Source of the DNA: Candidatus Sulfotelmatobacter sp.
Lineage (GTDB): Bacteria; Acidobacteriota; Terriglobia; Terriglobales; Acidobacteriaceae
Reading direction: 5' to 3'
Assembly (NCBI GenBank): GCA_030041475.1
Contig: JASHNU010000049.1
Span: 1-55,040 of the forward strand
DNA: 55,040 nt
Below, in pieces: positions 44,154-51,629 of the stretch (the stretch's first letter is position 1; each line of letters opens with the position of its first letter). The notes beneath the pieces are model-generated. The model worked only from the letters and a program-made list of their open reading frames with translations, did not search any database and was not told the DNA's origin. Position numbers and translations under genes: made by a program.

Positions 44154-44345
44154 ATGACAGCAACTGAGGTTACCGTAACGTTGAGTGACGAGGAAAAGGA
44201 GTTGATCCAGGAAATCCTTGAGGAGAGGCATCGCTCCTTGCTGATGGAGATCTCCCACACGGATCACCATCACTTCAAGGCCGTACTTCAGAAAAAAGCA
44301 CGGCTGCTGGAGTCGGTACTAACCCGATTGGCCGTGCCGGTCTAG
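44154..44345 (+). CDS. Small acidic-basic helical protein of unknown function
   Basis: I choose ATG 44154 because GGAAGGTGG lies about five bases upstream; an in-frame ATG at 44136 would add six residues without a site. The 63-residue protein is predicted helical, starting MTATEVTVTLSDEEKELIQE, and contains HTDHHH in the middle followed by KAVLQKKARLLESVLTRL. The His cluster could bind metal. No family is recognised; proteins like this occur in acidobacterial genomes in my recollection. It follows the membrane protein by 111 bases and ends just before a tRNA-like relic. Confidence 0.65.
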   Translation: MTATEVTVTLSDEEKELIQEILEERHRSLLMEISHTDHHHFKAVLQKKARLLESVLTRLAVPV

Positions 44346-44355
44346 GGGCCACGCG

Positions 44356-44390
44356 TGGCGGTCCCGGCCGGAGTCGAACTTGCCGGCCAC
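44356..44390 (-). repeat. Relic of a tRNA 3' end
   Basis: Read on the minus strand the sequence ends TTCGACTCCGGCCGGGACCG followed by CCA, that is a T-loop, T-stem side, acceptor strand, discriminator and CCA. The matching 5' part of a tRNA is absent. In plus orientation 28 of 33 aligned bases match the 3' end of the tRNA-Arg at 46747, with one extra base. The T-stem 5' strand (GCAAG) does not pair with CCGGC, so this is not a functional tRNA. A 6-bp GGCCGG/CCGGCC hairpin remains. Confidence 0.6.
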
Positions 44391-44437
44391 AAGCCTCTTT
44401 CTACTGTTTAGCGCAAACGAGAAAAGCGCATGCCGCG

Positions 44438-46507
44438 CTACGGCAAGGCGAAGAGAAAAACCGTTGGCGCACCGGCGATGTCGTTCACCCAGAAATTCGA
44501 CGGCTTGCCAGACGTGACCGCCACGTATTGCTTTCCAGCTTCCTCATAGGTGACCACCCCGCCCCCGATGCCCCCACCGGTGTTGAACTGATACAACACC
44601 TTCCCGCTCTGCGCATCCAGGGTCAAAAAGTCACCGTTCAACTCGCCGGTGAACACGACGTTTCCCTTCGTGGCCGTTACCGCTGACACCATGGGTCGCT
44701 TCGATTGATATTTCCACTTAATCGCTCCAGTCGAAGCGTCGATCGCCGTCAGCCATCCCTGCGAGTCGTCCGCGAACTTCACCGTGCCCCCCATATACAT
44801 CCGCCCCGGAATGTGCCGTACATTTTCTGCGCTCGTGAATGTCGAGCACCAGTCCACCGCGTTCACGTAGAGCATGTTCAGTTCCCGATTGAGCGCCGGT
44901 CCGTTCCACTCCACACCGCCCAGGACTCCGGGACAAGCCTCCACACCTTCGTTGGTCACCGGCGCGTCGGCGTTTTTGATGGTTGTGACCGGCGTGGAAT
45001 AGACGACTTCGTGATTTTCCCGATTGACTGTGCGCAGGATCCCGTCCTTGCCTACGGTTGCCAAGAGCGAACTTTCTCGCCCGTCAATCTTCGCCTGAAA
45101 CAGTGGACTCACCTGGGTCAGATCCCAGTCGTGGGAATCGTTCGGGACCATCTGCCGATACCACAGCAGTTTGCCCGTGTGGACATCCAGTACAACCACC
45201 GAATTCGAGTAACGGTTATCGCCCGGCCGCAGATTGGCGGGCAAATCCGGCGCGGGGTTGGTGACTGCTACGAACAGTTCCCCCTGCTCCGCGTCGAGTG
45301 TGAAGGGCGTCCACACCGACCCACCGCCGAGCTTGATCCCTTTGGGATTACCCCACTCCTTCGAACCCGCAAGCGTCGCTCCCGGCACCGTGTGAAACTT
45401 CCATACCGGCGAACCATCCTGCAGGCGGAAAGCGCCGACCCAACCTGGAATGCCATTCTCGCTGCCCGCCGGCCCGATGAGAACCAAGTCTTCAAACAAC
45501 AGCGGTGCCATCGTGAAGGTTTCCCCCTGGTCGGCGTCTGCCGCCTTGACGGCCCAAACCAATGCCCCGGTCTCTGCGTTGAGAGCAACCAGATATCCGT
45601 CCGAGGTTCCCCGCACCACGTAGCCGTCCTTAATTGCCACACCGCGGTTGTTCTTCCACACTTCGTGGGTGCGAGGCGCCCACTTATAGCGCCACTTGGG
45701 CCGGCAGGTGGTCGCGTCCAAGGCGACCGTGCTCTGGTTGGTGGTGATGTACATAGTCCCTTGATACACAATCGGACCGGTCTGAAAATTTCCCTCGTCT
45801 CCCACCTGGAACACGCAGACTGCCCGGAGTTGGCCGGCATTCTGCTGGTTGATCTGATCCAGCGCCACATAGCGCGCGCCGGAGTAGTCGTGGGTGTGAT
45901 AAAGCCAGTTCCGGGTTGAATCGGCAGCTCGATTCAGTTCCTCCTGGGTCGGTCCTCCGCCTTTCGGAACCGCTGCCGCATCGCCCGGCACACGCAACGG
46001 AGGCGGCGCAGTCGCCAATTCTTTCGCCACCGCGAATCGCAGTCGCGTCTGCTTCATCCGCGCCGAACCCGCCCGCAGAGGGGTAGCTGCTCCCGCTTCA
46101 TATCCGTTCTGCTGCAGGATGTAAGTCAGTACCGCAGTGTATTCCGTGGCGCTCATGGTGCCCGGCGCGCCCTTTGGCATGGTCGTGCGGATCAGGAAGT
46201 CCAGATCCTCCACCGTCAACTTTGCGTCGGCCCAGCCCGATGTCCACCGGGCAGCAAACGCAGAGCCAGCGAGCGGGCCTGCCGCTCCACCCTGCAGTGT
46301 CTCGCCATGACATGCCGCACACTTCGCTGCATAGAGCGTCTTGCCTTGCGCCACTTGCTGTGCCGTGAACAGCGGCGCCTCCTTCGCGACTTGCTTCGTG
46401 TCTTGTTTCGTATCTTGCTTCGTGTGTTGATTCGTCGCTTGGCCCATCGCCAGCGTAACTAATGCTGCTACAGTCAGCACCACCGCACCCGCGAACCATC
46501 TGGACAT
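44438..46507 (-). CDS. Quinoprotein dehydrogenase with N-terminal cytochrome c domain
   Basis: From ATG 46507 (AAGGAG seven bases upstream) the protein has 689 residues. It has a signal peptide (to about residue 22), a KQDT repeat linker (28-40), and a cytochrome c domain (about 46-125) with haem motif Cys63-Ala-Ala-Cys66-His67 and Met ligand candidates in TTMPKGAPGTM. Residues about 190-689 form a PQQ-type beta-propeller (WLYHTHDYSGARYVALDQIN, VALDATTCRPKWRYKW, NDSHDWDLTQ with a possible catalytic Asp). Such enzymes oxidise alcohols, sugars or aldehydes in the periplasm and pass electrons to cytochrome c; here the cytochrome is fused at the N-terminus instead of the C-terminus. The substrate is unknown. 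It is flanked by tRNA-derived sequences on both sides. Confidence 0.88.
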   Translation of the reverse strand: MSRWFAGAVVLTVAALVTLAMGQATNQHTKQDTKQDTKQVAKEAPLFTAQQVAQGKTLYAAKCAACHGETLQGGAAGPLAGSAFAARWTSGWADAKLTVEDLDFLIRTTMPKGAPGTMSATEYTAVLTYILQQNGYEAGAATPLRAGSARMKQTRLRFAVAKELATAPPPLRVPGDAAAVPKGGGPTQEELNRAADSTRNWLYHTHDYSGARYVALDQINQQNAGQLRAVCVFQVGDEGNFQTGPIVYQGTMYITTNQSTVALDATTCRPKWRYKWAPRTHEVWKNNRGVAIKDGYVVRGTSDGYLVALNAETGALVWAVKAADADQGETFTMAPLLFEDLVLIGPAGSENGIPGWVGAFRLQDGSPVWKFHTVPGATLAGSKEWGNPKGIKLGGGSVWTPFTLDAEQGELFVAVTNPAPDLPANLRPGDNRYSNSVVVLDVHTGKLLWYRQMVPNDSHDWDLTQVSPLFQAKIDGRESSLLATVGKDGILRTVNRENHEVVYSTPVTTIKNADAPVTNEGVEACPGVLGGVEWNGPALNRELNMLYVNAVDWCSTFTSAENVRHIPGRMYMGGTVKFADDSQGWLTAIDASTGAIKWKYQSKRPMVSAVTATKGNVVFTGELNGDFLTLDAQSGKVLYQFNTGGGIGGGVVTYEEAGKQYVAVTSGKPSNFWVNDIAGAPTVFLFALP

Positions 46508-46746
46508 ACGCGCTCCTTCAATCTCCGCTTCGTTAATCATTCCTTCTGCAATCGTGGCTTCTGCAATCGTGGAACGGTGCGGGGGACTCTAGGTAGAAGT
46601 CTTTTTACGATCTTTAAGGCGCTGCGAGTATACGCCTTCAGGCCAGGAAGGCTAACCGTAAGCTTGTCTTGCTACGAAGTGGCAACATCGGGCTGAAGAA
46701 CTGCAATTCCCTATGCTGTTAACGACTCTGTTTTTGTGAGACAGGG

Positions 46747-46823
46747 TGGAGGCCCCGGGCAGAGTCGAACTGCCGACCAACGGTTTAGGAAACCGCTGCT
46801 CTATCCATCTGAGCTACGGGGCC
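46747..46823 (-). tRNA. tRNA-Arg (anticodon CCT)
   Basis: The minus strand folds as a full cloverleaf of 77 bases. The acceptor is GGCCCCG with CGGGGCC, the D stem GCTC/GAGC, the anticodon stem GCGGT/ACCGT around the loop TTCCTAA, and the T stem GGCAG/CTGCC around TTCGACT. The discriminator is T and the CCA is encoded. The anticodon CCT reads AGG codons. The 17 bases just upstream are a diverged copy of its own 5' end. Confidence 0.95.
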
Positions 46824-46840
46824 ATCTGGGCTATGGGGCC
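46807..46840 (-). repeat. 17-bp tandem duplication of the tRNA-Arg 5' end
   Basis: On the minus strand GGCCCCATAGCCCAGAT (46840-46824) is followed directly by the genuine tRNA 5' sequence GGCCCCGTAGCTCAGAT (46823-46807). Only two of 17 positions differ. The extra copy covers the acceptor 5' strand and most of the D stem, so it could compete for pairing with the 3' acceptor strand. Confidence 0.85.
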
Positions 46841-46913
46841 TTCAGCGGCGCGAAGTGGAGGCGAGGCAGCCTCATTATCTCATGGCAGCCTGTACTCGGC
46901 ACGATGCGAGAGG

Positions 46914-49760
46914 TCAGTCGCGAATGTAGAAGGCAGCTTCCTCGGGCCGCACCACGCGCGGCATCCAGAGCGGCCGCCGCAGCCCGCCCGGGCCCGGCGC
47001 GGGCCGCGTGAGCGCCCTCCATCGCTGATACACCGCAAAGGAAAGATTCGTGTCCACGAAGATATCTCCATAGCGATCGTCCGGGCCGGCCCGCTCAACG
47101 CGCACCATCTGATGCCAGCAGTGCATTCCGCTGACGGGATCGGGATGCACGGGAAAAGTAATATCCTGATGCACGCCCGCGTCGCTCCACCAGACGCGCT
47201 TGGTATCGGGATCGGGGCTCTCATAGGGCGAGACGCTCTCGAGTTGGCGCATTTTCCATTGCCCTTTGCCGACTTCCTTCAAATCAACCCACGCGCTCGA
47301 CATGCGCTCGACCTGTTCGTCTTTGTTGATCCGCCATCGTCCCAGATGATGCGAGCACGCGACCACGCCAGGCGCGAGTCCCTCGGTCACCCACGCATGC
47401 AGCACAAAGTAGCCGATCTCGGTGTGCACCTTCATGAGATCGCCGCTGCGTATGCCGCCGAGTTTCTTCGCGTCCACGGGATTCACCCACAGCGGATTCT
47501 TGTGCGAAATCTCGTAGAGATATTTAGCGTTGCCCGAGCGCGTATGAATGAGATTCGGCAGCCGGAAAATCGGCAACAGAGTGTAAACCTCGCCGCGCGC
47601 GTCTTTCGGCCACTCGACCACCGGCATGTAACGCGGATCGAACTCCTCTCCGGGATGCCTGAGCGAGGCGCCTTGCGCTGAGCGGTGAATGTGGCTGCGA
47701 TAATATTCGGGCAGCGCAAACTCCGGCCATTTCCAGTCGGCCAGCGTTTTTGAGAAGATTTCCAGCTTGCGTGACGGCGTGTTGTAGCCGACCACCGCCC
47801 TGCCCTCCACCATGACACCGACGGCCTTTCCTTCTTTTGTCAAAACGCCGCTCGTTTCGACCTTCGATGCCGACAGTTCGGCGGCCGACAGTGCCTTTTC
47901 GTTCTGCTTGTACACGTCGCGGGTAATCTCAAACGCGCCGTACTTGCGCATGTACTGGAGCGGCGTGAGCCCTTGTTTCTTGGCCGCTTCCGGCAAGCCT
48001 GGGACCGAGTTCTCGAAAATCCATCCATAATATTCGTCCACGGTGAGCTTTTGCCCTGGCCGGTACGGAGATTCGAAATACTGCCGGATGCCCATCGCGC
48101 CATCGGGATCGATCGCCCACGAGAGGTTGATCCAGAATTCGTCTTCCTCCCACACCTCACCGGGATTTGCCTGGTGGGTATATTCGAACTTCTCGCCAGC
48201 TCGCTCGCGCAGCACGCGATTCACGGGCTGGCGGAAGCCGATCCACCTTCCCGCATACGACTCCTGGCTCATCAGGTCGTGCCGTTCGGAACTGAAGCCC
48301 ATGGGCAAAACATAGTCGGCAAACCACGCGGTCTCGCTCCAGGTCGGTGTCAACGCGGCGTGCAAGCCTACTTTTTCTTCGTCGCGCAGCATTTCAATCC
48401 AGGAAAAGCCGTCGGGATACGTCCACACGGGATTGAACACGCGTGTGAAATACGCATCGATCCGTCCGCGACCTTCTTTCAGAAAGTGTGGTAGCAGGAA
48501 CGACATTTCATGCGTGCACAGCGGCCATTCCTTCGGATACAAAAGCTCGTTCCATCGCTTCTGCGGCGGAGCGACTTTGAATGGCTTGGGGACGAATTTG
48601 TTCCACGCATTTAAGTTGTGACCGCCTTCGGTGCCAACCGACCCCGTCAATACGTGCAGCAACATCAGAGCCCGCGCGGGTTGCCATCCGCCCAGATTGC
48701 CCGACGCGCTGCCGCGCCACAAATGCGACGCAAACCGGCTTCCCGCGGTCGCAATCTCGCGCGCGATGCGGACGATGACTTCCGCCTTGACGCCACTCTC
48801 TTTTTCGGCGAACTGCGGTGTGAAAAGTGCGTAGTGCTTCTTCAACGCTTCAATCACCGACTCAAAGCTCTTCTCTTTCGCGCTGAAACCATCAAATTCC
48901 AGCTCCTCCCAGTTTGTCCAATTCCGCATGAAGTTCGCGTCGAAGCGGTTCTCATCCAGAATCACCTTAGCCATCGCCAATAGCACCGCGGCTTCCGTTC
49001 CCGGATACGTGGGCAGCCAGTAATCCGCCATGCTCGCGGTGTTCGAGAGCCGCGGGTCCATCACCGCCAGCTTCGCCCCGGCCATCTTCCCGTCGATGAT
49101 TCTCTGCGCGTGCGGGTTGAAGTAATGCCCGGACTCAAGATGGGCTGAAAGCAGCAGAATGAAGCGGGCGTTGGCGTGATCAGGGGAAGGCCGATCGGCA
49201 TAATGCCACAGCAAATAACCCAGCCGTGCCGACGATGAGCAGACGTTGGTGTGCGAGTTGTGCCCGTCAATGCCCCAGGCCTGCAGCGTTCGCTCCATGA
49301 TGAAGTCGTGCCCGGGGCGGCCCACGTGATACATCACTTCCTCGCCGCGCCCCTCCTGAATCGCCCTGCGTATCCGCGTGCCGCAGGTTTCGAGAACCTC
49401 GTCCCACGAAGTGCGCGTCCACTTGCCTACCCCACGCTTCCCGGCCCTCTTCATGGGATAGAGCACGCGGTCGGGATCGTGAATCTGATTGATCGTCGCC
49501 GGCCCCTTCGGGCACAAGCGTCCGCGGCTCGAAGGATGCAGAGGGTTGCCCTCGAACTTCTCGATGCGGCCTGTGTTCTTGTCGACATAAGCCAGCAGCC
49601 CGCAGGCCGATTCGCAGTTGAAGCAAATCGTCGGCACCAGCTGGTAGTGCCTTTCCACGCGGCGTGGCCATGATTCGGGATCGAGTTCGGTCCAGTCGTC
49701 CCACTTCTCGACCGGAGGACAATAAGCGAGATGGCTGCCTTCGCGTTTGAAATCGTTCAT
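46914..49760 (-). CDS. Molybdopterin oxidoreductase catalytic subunit (DMSO reductase superfamily, SoeA/PsrA-like)
   Basis: The protein has 948 residues. The N-terminal [4Fe-4S] site is Cys46-x2-Cys49-x3-Cys53 with Cys83 in GRLCPKGP. Mo-bisMGD-binding regions follow, with Cys174 in HTNVCSSSAR placed as the probable Mo ligand and MDPRLSNTASMADYWLP and TGSVGTEGG downstream. The last 150 residues carry the dinucleotide-binding fold (GGIRSGDLMKVHTE). No twin-arginine signal exists (MNDFKREGSHLAY), so the enzyme should stay in the cytoplasm, unlike PsrA or TtrA but like SoeA. The ferredoxin-NrfD fusion lies 138 bases upstream on the same strand. A sulfite-dehydrogenase-type activity is the best guess, but polysulfide or another substrate is possible. 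Confidence 0.85.
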   Translation of the reverse strand: MNDFKREGSHLAYCPPVEKWDDWTELDPESWPRRVERHYQLVPTICFNCESACGLLAYVDKNTGRIEKFEGNPLHPSSRGRLCPKGPATINQIHDPDRVLYPMKRAGKRGVGKWTRTSWDEVLETCGTRIRRAIQEGRGEEVMYHVGRPGHDFIMERTLQAWGIDGHNSHTNVCSSSARLGYLLWHYADRPSPDHANARFILLLSAHLESGHYFNPHAQRIIDGKMAGAKLAVMDPRLSNTASMADYWLPTYPGTEAAVLLAMAKVILDENRFDANFMRNWTNWEELEFDGFSAKEKSFESVIEALKKHYALFTPQFAEKESGVKAEVIVRIAREIATAGSRFASHLWRGSASGNLGGWQPARALMLLHVLTGSVGTEGGHNLNAWNKFVPKPFKVAPPQKRWNELLYPKEWPLCTHEMSFLLPHFLKEGRGRIDAYFTRVFNPVWTYPDGFSWIEMLRDEEKVGLHAALTPTWSETAWFADYVLPMGFSSERHDLMSQESYAGRWIGFRQPVNRVLRERAGEKFEYTHQANPGEVWEEDEFWINLSWAIDPDGAMGIRQYFESPYRPGQKLTVDEYYGWIFENSVPGLPEAAKKQGLTPLQYMRKYGAFEITRDVYKQNEKALSAAELSASKVETSGVLTKEGKAVGVMVEGRAVVGYNTPSRKLEIFSKTLADWKWPEFALPEYYRSHIHRSAQGASLRHPGEEFDPRYMPVVEWPKDARGEVYTLLPIFRLPNLIHTRSGNAKYLYEISHKNPLWVNPVDAKKLGGIRSGDLMKVHTEIGYFVLHAWVTEGLAPGVVACSHHLGRWRINKDEQVERMSSAWVDLKEVGKGQWKMRQLESVSPYESPDPDTKRVWWSDAGVHQDITFPVHPDPVSGMHCWHQMVRVERAGPDDRYGDIFVDTNLSFAVYQRWRALTRPAPGPGGLRRPLWMPRVVRPEEAAFYIRD

Positions 49761-49791
49761 CGAAAATCTCCACAGAATGCTGCAGTTACCT

Positions 49792-49832
49792 TGTCATCCT
49801 GACCAAGCGTTCTTTGCGCACCGAAGGATCTG
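49792..49832. repeat. Diverged REP-like element
   Basis: TGTCATCCTGACCAAGCG with CGAAGGATCTG downstream matches the TGTCATCCTGAGCGAAGCGAAGGATCTG type of interspersed repeat, interrupted by a few extra bases. It lies between the molybdoenzyme gene and its partner and could form a weak hairpin (ATCCT/AGGAT). Confidence 0.5.
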
Positions 49833-49898
49833 GGCGAGCCGCGCGACGCGGCGCGTTCTTCGTGAGGCGATACCGCGCGCGTTTGGCTCGCTTCATTA

Positions 49899-51413
49899 TC
49901 AACTATTGGGCACGCTTTGCCCCGCCATCACAAAACACCATTCAAAGCTCAACAGTCCGAGAAGTACGAGCACCGCCGCAACGCCAGCAAATGGAGTAAG
50001 CCACAAAAGCAGCAGCGGCACTACTCCTCCCAGTACGACCGCTCCTGTCCAGAACCACAACTTGAAAGGCCCGTGAGTGATCAGACGCGCTGCATACCCA
50101 GCGTTATCGGTGGCATGCGGCATCGTAAATTCGGCCGCTACGATGAGCAGATGCAAAACCAGGCTGGACCCTAGCGCAATCCTGGCCACACCCAACGCCG
50201 CATCCGATCTTCCCAGAGCCGGCGGTAACAGGGCCAGAACGGCCGCTCCACACATCACCGCCTGCACGATCAGGTGCAGCGGCAGGAGCGGAGTCTGCCA
50301 CAGGTCCCGGCCTTCGCACTGCGCGAGAAGAAATGCCGTGTATACGGCGGCCAGAAGTCCCGCCAGCACCGTGGGCCACAACAACCCTGCCGAAATCGCC
50401 GAGAGCCCCAGCACCGAAGCCAGCCAGAACAATCCGCTCAGCCCGGTGTATCCGATCAAAATGAACGCTCCCCGCGCCAGCCACGACTTGCTCTGAGGAG
50501 TAAACACGACACGCAGGAACCGTGCCTTGTGTTCCAGATCGCAAACAAGCAACGCTGTCGTCAGTGCCGTAAAAACCAGCGCAACCGTGGAAAGCGCTAC
50601 GTCCCGTACCCTGTCCGCGCCCAGGCGGCCAAACAGCATCGCGATGGCCGGAATGGCCAGGGCACCGGAACCAATCGCCTTGGTCCAGCAATACGCCGGC
50701 ACCTGCCATCCCCACGGCCGCGCGTGCGATACGTCGTAGGCGGCAAGTGCATTGTTTTGCAGCAGTGGGCTGTCCGGCGGATAAATCGCCCCTCCGCCGT
50801 GCAGGTGTTCGTTGCGGTTCGCCCACATGTACATCGGTTCGTGACGCGCCGCCGTTGGCACGATCGCGCTCTCGTCGCCATCGATGTAGTAAAGCTTCGG
50901 ACGCGTGTTCTGTTCCGGCTTGCGCACGCGCACAGGCTCGCGCGCGAGCAGTTGAGAAATTTCTCCGTCGCACGCGTCAAGATCGCCGGCGATAATGGCG
51001 TGTTCAGGGCAGACCACCACGCATGCAGGCTCCAATCGAACTTCCGTCCGATGCGCGCAGTAGTGGCACTTCGCCGCAGTGCCTTCCTCTGGATCGATAT
51101 AGATCGAGTCGTACGGGCAAGCCTGCATGCATGCCTTACATCCGATACAGCGCTCCGAACTGAAATCGACGATCCCGTCCTTTCGCTGATACATCGCCGT
51201 GACCGGGCAGATCGTAACGCACGGCGGATTCGCGCAGTGATTGCAGCGCGTCACCTGAAAGACACGCCGCGTGTTGGGATACGTGCCCTTTTCAACGTAT
51301 TTCACCCAGGTGCGGTTGACGGTAAGCGGGACGTGGTTTTCTGTCTTGCAGGCTATTGTGCAGGCGTGGCAACCGATACACTTGCGGTTATCGATGATGA
51401 AGCCATATCTCAT
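49899..51413 (-). CDS. Four-cluster ferredoxin fused to an NrfD/PsrC-type membrane anchor
   Basis: From ATG 51413 the protein has 504 residues. Residues 1-175 hold four complete [4Fe-4S] motifs: CIGCHACTIAC, CNHCANPPCVTIC, CIGCKACMQAC and CHYC with CVVVC. This is the electron-transfer subunit (DmsB/PsrB/NrfC type). After a linker (about 180-235) come about eight transmembrane helices of an NrfD/PsrC/SoeC anchor, ending near FEWCFVMAGQ. The two are normally separate proteins. It should pass electrons between quinone and the molybdoenzyme encoded downstream. A longer TTG start at 51431 is possible but lacks a ribosome site. Confidence 0.9.
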   Translation of the reverse strand: MRYGFIIDNRKCIGCHACTIACKTENHVPLTVNRTWVKYVEKGTYPNTRRVFQVTRCNHCANPPCVTICPVTAMYQRKDGIVDFSSERCIGCKACMQACPYDSIYIDPEEGTAAKCHYCAHRTEVRLEPACVVVCPEHAIIAGDLDACDGEISQLLAREPVRVRKPEQNTRPKLYYIDGDESAIVPTAARHEPMYMWANRNEHLHGGGAIYPPDSPLLQNNALAAYDVSHARPWGWQVPAYCWTKAIGSGALAIPAIAMLFGRLGADRVRDVALSTVALVFTALTTALLVCDLEHKARFLRVVFTPQSKSWLARGAFILIGYTGLSGLFWLASVLGLSAISAGLLWPTVLAGLLAAVYTAFLLAQCEGRDLWQTPLLPLHLIVQAVMCGAAVLALLPPALGRSDAALGVARIALGSSLVLHLLIVAAEFTMPHATDNAGYAARLITHGPFKLWFWTGAVVLGGVVPLLLLWLTPFAGVAAVLVLLGLLSFEWCFVMAGQSVPNS

Positions 51414-51629
51414 GCCGAATGGGACAAACAACGTTCGGGCGAACGAGTATTGTAGCTGAGCGAAGGCCAGGCTTAGTGATCAGTCTGAGGCCCACGTCTC
51501 GGTCGAAGCAGGCATCAGCATCGGCACCGCCGAGAAGAGTCAAATCTCCAGTGGGGCTACGCCTCTGGGCTACAATCATGTGCTGCTCACCGGCGCATAG
51601 TTGGCCGGCCAGCGTGTGCCAGAGATTCT

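Noticed and set aside
46736-47681. 311-residue plus-strand frame across the tRNA and the molybdoenzyme gene
   Set aside because: It runs through the tRNA-Arg and antisense to a gene with clear Mo and Fe-S motifs.
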